A DNA stretch of 18,472 nucleotides from Acidobacteriota bacterium (lineage in GTDB: Bacteria; Acidobacteriota; Terriglobia; UBA7540), in NCBI GenBank assembly GCA_003224635.1, contig QHZK01000010.1:1-18472 (forward strand). The letters are read 5' to 3'. Below are positions 8,914 to 15,206 of the stretch, piece after piece; within the stretch, counting starts at the first letter, position 1; each line of letters starts with the position of its first letter. A program made the translations under genes and the position numbers. The notes beneath the pieces were generated by a model that had not been told where the DNA came from, searched no databases, and saw only the letters and a list, made by a program, of their open reading frames with translations.

Positions 8914-9905
8914 CCGGGCTATCGATGAGGACCCATTCTAGTCCGCGATTCAGACACCTACTCTTGAGGACGTTGGGCATCAAGTTCAGGCGCCTTTGCT
9001 GGGCATTAAACAGTAGGTTTCGCAACTCGATCACGGTGTCCAGGAAGCAAGGTCTTTTCACGGTGTGGCTCGTCCCAGATGAGAGTGTTGGCAAGTCTCT
9101 CTATTGTTACGGAGAGCACGAATTGGACCTAATGACGGAAGCGATGACGGTTCTCAGGAGCGTGAGGCTCTGCCCTCCAAAGGGAGAGGGCACAATCCTG
9201 GACGTTGGCGCCAACAACGGTATCACCTCAATAGCGATGCTCAACCTCGGCGAGCTCAAGAGAGCGATTGCGATCGAACCAGAGCCCCGAAACTTTCAGC
9301 TACTAGTACATAACGTTAGGCAGAACGCGCTAGAGGATAGAGTAGCGTGTTTGCCATATGCCGCCTCAGACAGAGGGGGACAACTTTCCTTTGAACTGAG
9401 TGAGGCAAATGATGGAGACCACAGAGTCCGCCCGCCCCAGTCCGCCAGCTCTCCGGAGCGATTTCGGGAATCTGGGCGCCGCGTCATAGGGGTTCAATGC
9501 GAGACCTTGTGCGATCTCATGTCAGATGTGCCGCCGGGTTTTACGAGGGACGTCACTGTAATCTGGGTCGATGTACAAGGTTATGAAGGGTATGTGTTCA
9601 AGGGAGCTAAGAAGCTGTTATCTGCCGGCATCCCTGTGGTGTCAGAGATTTGGCCGTATGGCATCAGACGTGCGGGAATGAGCGAGAGGGAGTTTGTCGA
9701 TATCGCGGAAGACAATTGGACAAGCTATTGGGTAAGGAGGAAGGGAAGATTTGTGCAATATCCAATCAATACGTTGCCCATCCTCTTCGAGGAGCTTGGG
9801 TACGAAGGTGATGTCGACAACGTCATTTTCACCCGTGACGAAGATCGGCCGACCGGGGGTGTCCACCCCCTGGAGGAGAAGGTGGCAAATGCTATTTCGC
9901 CCTAA
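8910..9905 (+). CDS. FkbM family methyltransferase
   Basis: A 331-aa methyltransferase of the FkbM type, a family that O-methylates sugars and polyketide-like substrates. The SAM-binding motif is TILDVGANNGITS (DVGANNG at about residues 98-104), followed by AIEPEPRNFQLL and the FkbM-typical block VIWVDVQGYEGYVFKGAKKLL. The start is taken as GTG 8910, which gives the same 4-base GTGA overlap seen at other junctions; ATG 8925 is an alternative, and a TTG at 8862 opens the frame further but would overlap the upstream gene by 52 bp. The 3' end overlaps the next methyltransferase by 17 bp and contains a G/C inverted repeat. Confidence 0.87.
   Translation: MTGLSMRTHSSPRFRHLLLRTLGIKFRRLCWALNSRFRNSITVSRKQGLFTVWLVPDESVGKSLYCYGEHELDLMTEAMTVLRSVRLCPPKGEGTILDVGANNGITSIAMLNLGELKRAIAIEPEPRNFQLLVHNVRQNALEDRVACLPYAASDRGGQLSFELSEANDGDHRVRPPQSASSPERFRESGRRVIGVQCETLCDLMSDVPPGFTRDVTVIWVDVQGYEGYVFKGAKKLLSAGIPVVSEIWPYGIRRAGMSEREFVDIAEDNWTSYWVRRKGRFVQYPINTLPILFEELGYEGDVDNVIFTRDEDRPTGGVHPLEEKVANAISP
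9855..9870 (+). repeat. Inverted repeat before the third methyltransferase
   Basis: GGGGGTG and CACCCCC are separated by two bases (GGGGGTGTCCACCCCC). In RNA this could form a short GC stem with a loop of about six bases. It lies in the last codons of the FkbM gene and directly before the GGAGGA Shine-Dalgarno sequence (9872-9877) of the next gene. It could affect initiation there, but it may equally be chance within coding sequence. Confidence 0.3.
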
Positions 9906-10656
9906 CGCTCCTGCCAGCTGGGACACCCAATGGCAACTCGATATGGCGACCCATGGTCTCGAACGAAGGTCGCTGTGGGACGTTCTGGATGACGTCAAGT
10001 TTGGCTACCTACGCCCTATGATTCCCGGATCCGGGGGATCGGCGTTGGAGGTGGGGTGCGGGTCAGCGCGATTGCTCGGAAGGCTGGCCGCACTTGGATG
10101 GAAGACAACGGGTATAGATTTCACTCAGTCGGCCCTCGATCTAGCGCAGGAACGGTTCGAGGCGGACGCCCTCGATTCGACATGGGCCCGTGGGGACTGT
10201 TACAGGCTTCCATTCGCGGACGGATCTTACGACCTCGTGGCAAGCACCGGACTACTCGAGCACTTTGAAGACCCAACGCCTGTCGTGGCCGAGATGCTCC
10301 GCGTACTTCGTTCTGGCGGGCTTTTCTATTCGGACATTGTTCCGCGAAAGTTTTCCCTGCTTAGAGCGCTTGATGGCCTCGGAAATGGTGCTGGGAGCGA
10401 CATGATTTACGAACGTGCCTTCAGTCGGAGGGAGATTGAAGGTCTTCTGTCGGGGTTCAAGGGGCTCCACGGCGTTCGTGTAACACCGGCTGGGGTGTTC
10501 TTGCCTCGAAAACTCTTCTCAAAGCGAATCTCGGTGCTGCACCGACACGAGTACGGCATCAATCGAGCATTCGCAGCACTAGGTAGTCGGTTGGATGGAT
10601 CTTGGGTTGCGGAATTGCTGGGGTTTTATTACTTCGTCTCTGCGGGAAAGGTGTAA
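9889..10656 (+). CDS. Class I SAM-dependent methyltransferase
   Basis: A 255-aa methyltransferase. Motif I is ALEVGCGSARLLGRL (EVGCGSA at residues 54-60), motif II GIDFTQSALDLAQERF, then RGDCYRLPFADGSYDLV and the post-motif STGLLEHFEDP. The frame opens at a TTG at 9751, but that would overlap FkbM by 155 bp with an N-terminus that looks like out-of-frame coding. ATG 9889 is preferred: it has GGAGGA about 11 bases upstream and overlaps FkbM by only 17 bp. The gene is followed by 29 bp of non-coding DNA, the only real gap between the first amidotransferase and the phosphatase. Its substrate is unknown; the position implies glycan methylation. Confidence 0.86.
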   Translation: MLFRPNAPASWDTQWQLDMATHGLERRSLWDVLDDVKFGYLRPMIPGSGGSALEVGCGSARLLGRLAALGWKTTGIDFTQSALDLAQERFEADALDSTWARGDCYRLPFADGSYDLVASTGLLEHFEDPTPVVAEMLRVLRSGGLFYSDIVPRKFSLLRALDGLGNGAGSDMIYERAFSRREIEGLLSGFKGLHGVRVTPAGVFLPRKLFSKRISVLHRHEYGINRAFAALGSRLDGSWVAELLGFYYFVSAGKV

Positions 10657-10685
10657 TTCATATACCTTACACTGAGGTGTGATTG

Positions 10686-11411
10686 GTGACCCAAGCCGAA
10701 TGGAAGCGGCCTACTATAGCCAGAGAGAGAGTTACTTCCGGGCCGCTCCTACACCGCACTGCCGCAACGCCTGTCTACCTGCTCCGACACGCTCAAACCC
10801 TCTCCAATATCCGTCGCCGGTACGCTGGAAGGGAACCGGAACCTCTTACCGTAGTCGGCTGCCGGGAATCCGATCGGATGGCCCAGGATCTTCGGGGTGT
10901 CGGGTTGGGGATAGTCTGGACAAGCGGGATCGCTCGCGCCCGGGAGACCGCTGCGATCCTTTCGAGTGCTCTTGAAATCCCACTTCGAGACGAGAGTCGC
11001 CTCGATGAAATGGTCCTCGGTCCCTGGGAGGGGCTGACCGAGGATGAGGTAGCCCAACAGTACCCATGCGAATTCAAGGTCTGGAACGAACGTCCGGATC
11101 TTCTCCGTCTTCCCGGACGCGAGACGCTTGAAGAACTGGCGTCGCGCGTCGCCCCTGTCTTGAACGACGCTGCTTCCCAAACTAAACCGGTCCTCCTCGT
11201 AACGCACGTTGCGATCATACGAGTCCTCACTCTCAGCGTTCTCGGTCACGCGCTCTCCTCATACAAGCTTTTGGCTGTTCCAAATGTCTCCTGCATGAAG
11301 ATCGATGTGGAGACGCGCGAGGTCGTGCATATCCCCAGCCTCGAGCCCGTGGTTATGGAGTTGGGATCGAGCAGAGAATCCAGTCCCGCAGAAATACGTC
11401 ATCCATGCTGA
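10686..11411 (+). CDS. Histidine phosphatase family protein
   Basis: A 241-aa member of the histidine phosphatase (phosphoglycerate mutase-like) superfamily. The phosphoacceptor is His35 in VYLLRHAQTLSN (an RHA variant of the usual RHG), followed by TSGIARARETA with a conserved Arg, the acidic EMVLGPWEGLTEDE and the second His in LLVTHVAIIRVL, so the active site looks complete. The start is GTG 10686, six bases after GAGGTG; an adjacent TTG at 10683 is too close to that site. About 28 residues precede the first core strand, an unusual N-terminal extension. The 3' end overlaps hddA by 7 bp. Because the neighbours are heptose-bisphosphate genes and no HAD-type GmhB is present, it may dephosphorylate the heptose-1,7-bisphosphate; that is inference. 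Confidence 0.85.
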   Translation: MTQAEWKRPTIARERVTSGPLLHRTAATPVYLLRHAQTLSNIRRRYAGREPEPLTVVGCRESDRMAQDLRGVGLGIVWTSGIARARETAAILSSALEIPLRDESRLDEMVLGPWEGLTEDEVAQQYPCEFKVWNERPDLLRLPGRETLEELASRVAPVLNDAASQTKPVLLVTHVAIIRVLTLSVLGHALSSYKLLAVPNVSCMKIDVETREVVHIPSLEPVVMELGSSRESSPAEIRHPC

Positions 11412-12475
11412 TCGCACGCGCTCCACTGCGGATCTCCTTCGCGGGCGGAGGCACGGATCTGGAGGCCTACTACTCCCACTTCGGCGGGGCCGTCGTGAGC
11501 GCGACCATCAACAAGTACTTCTACGTCTTCCTGAGCCGCACGATCGACGACATGGTGCAGATCAGCTCCTCCGACTTCCGGACGTTCGAGCGGCTGGAGG
11601 CGGACGCGGAGGAATCCGGTGACGGGGACCTGGCGTATCTCAAGTCCATCCTGGGCGAGTTCGGGGTCGCCAGGGGCCTGTCGGTGTTCACCGCGAGCGA
11701 GGTGCCGCCGGGGACGGGGCTCGGAAGCTCCAGCACCGTTGCGGTCGCCCTTGTGAAGGCCCTGGCCACCTTGTGCCAGAGGCGCGCGAGCAAGCAGGAC
11801 ATCGCCGAGCTGGCGTCCTACATCGAGATCGTGAAGGAACGCCGGCCCATCGGGCTTCAGGACCAGTTCGCCGCCTCGTTCGGTGGCCTGAACTGGATTG
11901 AATTTCGTTCGGAAGGAACCACGGTAACCCCGATACAGCTCTCCCTCGAGCTCCGGGACCAGCTCGAACGGAGCTTGATGCTCTTCTACACGGGCGCATC
12001 CCGCAACGCGGCGACGATTCTCGAGTCGCAGAAACGCTCCTCCGGAGACCAGAACTCCCTGGTCACGAGCAGCCTTCATGGAATCAAGGGAGACGCCTTT
12101 GCCATGCGCGAAGCCCTCGAAGAGGGAAGGCTGCATGAGGTCGGCGGGATTCTGCACCGTTCCTGGCAGCGAAAAAAGCAGCTCGCTGATGGAGTGAGCA
12201 ACGACCGATTGGACCAACTGTACGAAGTCGCACTGGCAGCGGGTGCCGCCGGCGGCAAGATCGCAGGTGCTGGGGGCGGAGGATTCCTCCTTCTTTACTG
12301 CGATCCGAGCAAACAGGAGTACGTCACCCGAGCGCTGTCTCGCCACGGCCTGAGACGCCTTGCGTTTCACCTGGACGACGGCGGCGCGCAGGTGCTCGTG
12401 AACTCGGTACCTCACGTTCCGGGACTTTCCTACCCTGAGGGAAAATGGATCGGGACTGGCGTCGCTTACGCATAG
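11405..12475 (+). CDS. hddA: D-glycero-alpha-D-manno-heptose 7-phosphate kinase (GHMP kinase)
   Basis: GHMP-family sugar kinase of 356 aa. The N-terminus IARAPLRISFAGGGTDLEAYY is the hallmark of HddA-type heptose-7-phosphate kinases. The ATP-binding motif PPGTGLGSSSTVAV lies at residues 101-114, and the C-terminal motif GKIAGAGGGGFLLLY at about 281-295. HddA phosphorylates D-glycero-D-manno-heptose 7-phosphate at C1 on the way to GDP-heptose; related kinases act on L-fucose and other sugars, but gmhA two genes downstream supports heptose. ATG 11405 overlaps the phosphatase by 7 bp. From this gene on, the DNA is clearly richer in G and C than the genes to its left. The 3' end overlaps the next gene by 31 bp. 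Confidence 0.88.
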   Translation: MLIARAPLRISFAGGGTDLEAYYSHFGGAVVSATINKYFYVFLSRTIDDMVQISSSDFRTFERLEADAEESGDGDLAYLKSILGEFGVARGLSVFTASEVPPGTGLGSSSTVAVALVKALATLCQRRASKQDIAELASYIEIVKERRPIGLQDQFAASFGGLNWIEFRSEGTTVTPIQLSLELRDQLERSLMLFYTGASRNAATILESQKRSSGDQNSLVTSSLHGIKGDAFAMREALEEGRLHEVGGILHRSWQRKKQLADGVSNDRLDQLYEVALAAGAAGGKIAGAGGGGFLLLYCDPSKQEYVTRALSRHGLRRLAFHLDDGGAQVLVNSVPHVPGLSYPEGKWIGTGVAYA

Positions 12476-13893
12476 GGATCATCACCACCGACATCCTGGG
12501 GATCGTCGTCGCATACACATCCGCGGCCGTCGTGAGATTTCACCCAGAGCGCCTTGCGGAAAACCAGACGATCGCGCGCGCATGCATCCTGCTGGGCCTC
12601 GCGGGTCTCGCGGTGACTCTGGCCCTGGCGTGGCAGCTGGGCACGTACCGCAGGGCGGCGCTCACGGGCGGTCACCGGGTCTATCCGCTTCTCCTGACCG
12701 GGGTCACGTACGGCGTGGTCAGCATGACCGTGCTCGGCCATTTTGCGGAGGCGCCGGTTTCCCGCGGGTGGCTGGTGGGCTGCTGGCTCGCAAGCATTTC
12801 GGCGCTGGTCTTCTCGAGGTTGATCTGGCGTCACATTGCCTTTCAGTGGCGCCGGCGCGGCGGGCTGGTGCGCCGCATTCTCATCGCAGGCGCCAATCAA
12901 CAGGGCCTCGCGGTAGCGCAGCAGCTGCACGCTCCACTTCGGCATGGAACCGAGGTGGTGGGATTTCTGGACGACTATCAACGCCCAGGAACCGAAATCC
13001 TGCCGGGTCTGGCCGTCGTCGGGCACCCGAGCTCCGTCTTGAGCAAGGCGCGTGAGCTGCGTGCGGATGAAGTCGTCATGATCCTGGGAGGGCTGACCTG
13101 GGAGAGCCAGAGACAGCTGGCCGAACTGGTCACGAAGCCGGATTCACCCGTCGAGGGCCGCATTTCAGCGACGTTCTACGATCTGCTCACGACCTCCGCG
13201 GAGCTGAGCCACGTCGCCTACATCCCGATGCTCAGCCTGAATCGAACACGCCTGTCCGGGCTCAACGCGGCAACGAAGCGATTCCTCGATCAGGTGATTT
13301 CCGGGTTCATGCTTCTGGCGCTCAGTCCGCTCTTCGCCTACTGGAAGCTCAAGGCCTCCTCCCGTGGTGTCTCGATGCTGGAGAGCCAGCGGGTTCTGGG
13401 CCTGCGCGGGAAACAATTCCGGCTCGTGGGCCTGCGCGCGGGCCTGACGGGCTCGCCCGTGCTCGCAAGACTCCCTGCGCTGTGGAACGTGCTGAGGCAG
13501 GATTTGAGCCTCGTCGGGCCGCGGCCGAGCCGCGTGGAGGAGCTGCCGGACCACGAGAAATGGCGCGCAAGCCTGTTCGCATTGCGCTCCGGCCTCACGG
13601 GACTCTGGCGGCTCCGGGAGGCGGACGCGGGGATCGAGGAGAGCGCCGCTCTCGATCTCTACTACGTTCGAAACTGCACGCTCACGCTGGATCTTCAGAT
13701 CTTGTACCAGACGGGAAGAGAGCTGATTCGTCGATCGATGGGGCGGAGGAGCCTCCTCGCGCGCTGGAAGATCACGAAGAGCGCGAAGGCTGTCGTGCTG
13801 GAGGGGGGGTCCCAATTTCCAGACGCCGCGGAGTGGGACGATGTCGTGGAAGGCGTCCCGATCGGGGCTACGGGGAAGGGAGAGCGGGGATGA
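12445..13893 (+). CDS. Large PGT (WbaP/WcaJ-type) homologue lacking catalytic residues
   Basis: A 482-aa protein laid out like a large monotopic phosphoglycosyl transferase. It has about four N-terminal membrane helices (roughly residues 8-125), a Rossmann-like CoA_binding_3 domain beginning RRILIAGANQQGLAVAQQL, and a C-terminal sugar-transferase domain starting near TKRFLDQVISGFMLLALSP. In active PGTs this domain carries KFR(S/T)M, DPRVTRVGR and SLDELPQLW. Here the first two are missing, with about 35 residues lost, and DELPQLW reads ARLPALW, so the catalytic Asp-Glu is Ala341-Arg342. SLVGPRPS and LTGLWRL survive. It is therefore probably not an active transferase. The reading frame is intact, so it is not an ordinary pseudogene. 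The start has GAGGG four bases upstream, and the end makes an ATGA overlap with gmhA. Confidence 0.85.
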   Translation: MDRDWRRLRIGIITTDILGIVVAYTSAAVVRFHPERLAENQTIARACILLGLAGLAVTLALAWQLGTYRRAALTGGHRVYPLLLTGVTYGVVSMTVLGHFAEAPVSRGWLVGCWLASISALVFSRLIWRHIAFQWRRRGGLVRRILIAGANQQGLAVAQQLHAPLRHGTEVVGFLDDYQRPGTEILPGLAVVGHPSSVLSKARELRADEVVMILGGLTWESQRQLAELVTKPDSPVEGRISATFYDLLTTSAELSHVAYIPMLSLNRTRLSGLNAATKRFLDQVISGFMLLALSPLFAYWKLKASSRGVSMLESQRVLGLRGKQFRLVGLRAGLTGSPVLARLPALWNVLRQDLSLVGPRPSRVEELPDHEKWRASLFALRSGLTGLWRLREADAGIEESAALDLYYVRNCTLTLDLQILYQTGRELIRRSMGRRSLLARWKITKSAKAVVLEGGSQFPDAAEWDDVVEGVPIGATGKGERG

Positions 13894-14492
13894 TGTACGA
13901 CGAGGTGGAGGAATGGCTCGCGGGAGCGCGCAGAGCGCTCGACACGGTCGACGTGACCGCCGTGACGCGCGCCGGACAAGCTCTCGCGAACGTCCGGTTC
14001 CGGGGTGGGACGATTTTCGTCATCGGCAATGGGGGAAGCGCGAGCACCGCGAATCATTTTGCGTGCGACCTCCAGAAGGCGACCGCGATCGAAGGCCGAG
14101 GAACCCGGGCGATCTCGCTGAGCGACAACACGGCGCTCCTGACAGCCTGGGGAAACGATCTTTCGTTCGATGAGGTGTTCGCGGAACAGCTCCGTCTTCT
14201 CGCGTCGCCGGGCGACGGGCTGGTTCTGTTCTCCGTCAGTGGATCCTCTCCGAATTTGCTCTCAGCCCTTGCGGTCGCGGACGAGATGAATCTCACGACC
14301 GTGGCGCTTCTCGGAAAGGACGGCGGCAGGGCAGCGCACCTCGTGGATCACCCGGTCGTCATTTCCAGCAACGACTATGGATGGGTCGAATCGGCGCATG
14401 TGGTTCTGGAGCACGTGCTCACCTGTTACGTGCGAAAGGCGATGAAAGAACACCTCGTTTCGAACGGCGCGGTCCACGAGATCGTCCGGTGA
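13890..14492 (+). CDS. gmhA: Sedoheptulose 7-phosphate isomerase (SIS domain)
   Basis: A 200-aa SIS-domain protein of the GmhA type, which converts sedoheptulose 7-phosphate to D-glycero-D-manno-heptose 7-phosphate, the substrate of HddA. The phosphate-binding loop is GNGGSAS (residues 46-52), followed by TANHFACDLQKA, and a C-terminal VESAHVVLEHVL whose His170 sits where the catalytic His of E. coli GmhA is expected. At the position of the E. coli catalytic Glu this protein appears to have Asp60 (ACDL), a pattern I recall from GmhA relatives in GDP-heptose type clusters. ATG 13890 gives a 4-base ATGA overlap with the upstream gene; the frame is open back to 13482, but that stretch is the shadow of the PGT homologue. 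It ends in a GTGA overlap. Confidence 0.88.
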   Translation: MMYDEVEEWLAGARRALDTVDVTAVTRAGQALANVRFRGGTIFVIGNGGSASTANHFACDLQKATAIEGRGTRAISLSDNTALLTAWGNDLSFDEVFAEQLRLLASPGDGLVLFSVSGSSPNLLSALAVADEMNLTTVALLGKDGGRAAHLVDHPVVISSNDYGWVESAHVVLEHVLTCYVRKAMKEHLVSNGAVHEIVR

Positions 14493-15205
14493 CGCAGATT
14501 TCACCGGGCCCGCAGGAGCTTCCGGCCGCCGGGCGTCGTGATGAGGATCGGACCGGGGCTGCCTTCGAGCTGCCGGCGCGATATGCCGGCAGGGCAGCCG
14601 CCGCGCAGCTGGCCATCAAGCGCTGCGTGGATGTCGCGGGCGCCGCGGTGGGACTCATGCTCCTGAGCCCGATCCTGGGCCTTCTTGCCCTCGCGGTCCT
14701 TCTGGATTCCGGCGCTCCGGTGTTCTATCGCTGGAAGGTCGTCGGGCTGCGTGGCCGCCCGTTCACCGGGTACAAGTTCAGGACCATGGTTCCCGAAGCC
14801 GATGAGCGCCGCTCCCAGCTGGAAGGCATGAACGAAATGACGGGCCCTGTGTTCAAGATGCGCGACGACCCGCGCGTGACGCGTGTCGGCCGGTTCCTTC
14901 GGCGTTTCAGCCTGGATGAGCTTCCACAGCTGTGGAGCGTGCTCAAGGGCGACATGAGCTTGGTCGGTCCGCGTCCGCCGTTGCAGCACGAGTGGAGCCG
15001 GTTCGAGCCATGGCAGCGACGGAAGCTCTCCGTGAAACCGGGAATGACCTGCTTGTGGCAGGTTTCAGGCAGGTCCGATATCAAGGATTTCACAGAATGG
15101 GTCAAGCTCGACATCGAGTACATCGAGCGCTGGAGCCTCCTCTTGGATGTTCAGATCCTTTTTGCGACGGGTGTTGCGGTGATTCGCTCGAGAGGAGCGT
15201 ACTAG
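14489..15205 (+). CDS. Small phosphoglycosyl transferase (bacterial sugar transferase)
   Basis: A 238-aa monotopic phosphoglycosyl transferase that would move a sugar 1-phosphate from a nucleotide sugar to undecaprenyl phosphate, the first membrane step of repeat-unit synthesis. After about 45 residues of polar N-terminus comes IKRCVDVAGAAVGLMLLSP, the reentrant hydrophobic helix, then PVFYRWKVVGLRG, YKFRTM, DPRVTRVGRFLRR, SLDELPQLW with the catalytic pair Asp143-Glu144, MSLVGPRPP, KPGMTCLWQVSGRSD and LDIEYIERWSL. All conserved features are present. It lacks the four N-terminal helices and the Rossmann domain that the degenerate homologue two genes upstream has. The GTG start at 14489 overlaps gmhA in GTGA; an upstream frame extension to 14381 is rejected. 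Sugar specificity is unknown. Confidence 0.9.
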   Translation: MTQISPGPQELPAAGRRDEDRTGAAFELPARYAGRAAAAQLAIKRCVDVAGAAVGLMLLSPILGLLALAVLLDSGAPVFYRWKVVGLRGRPFTGYKFRTMVPEADERRSQLEGMNEMTGPVFKMRDDPRVTRVGRFLRRFSLDELPQLWSVLKGDMSLVGPRPPLQHEWSRFEPWQRRKLSVKPGMTCLWQVSGRSDIKDFTEWVKLDIEYIERWSLLLDVQILFATGVAVIRSRGAY

Positions 15206-15206
15206 C

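Noticed and set aside
9751..9888. N-terminal extension of the third consecutive methyltransferase from a TTG
   Set aside because: It would overlap FkbM by 155 bp; ATG 9889 has a good Shine-Dalgarno sequence and the methyltransferase fold begins after it.
10657..10685. Promoter for a separate phosphatase-heptose operon
   Set aside because: The gap is only 29 bp and shows no clear -35/-10 pair, although a weak internal promoter cannot be excluded.
11399..12415. A 338-codon open frame on the minus strand opposite hddA
   Set aside because: It is the reverse-strand shadow of a clear GHMP kinase in GC-rich DNA; its translation has no recognisable domain and a biased composition.
13482..13889. N-terminal extension of the gmhA frame
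   Set aside because: It lies wholly inside the PGT homologue in another frame, is Arg/Gly-rich, and the ATG at 13890 gives a normal-length GmhA with a 4-base overlap.
12445..13893. Calling the large PGT homologue a pseudogene
   Set aside because: The frame is uninterrupted, the start has a ribosome-binding site and both ends overlap intact genes; loss of catalytic residues fits a pseudoenzyme better than decay.
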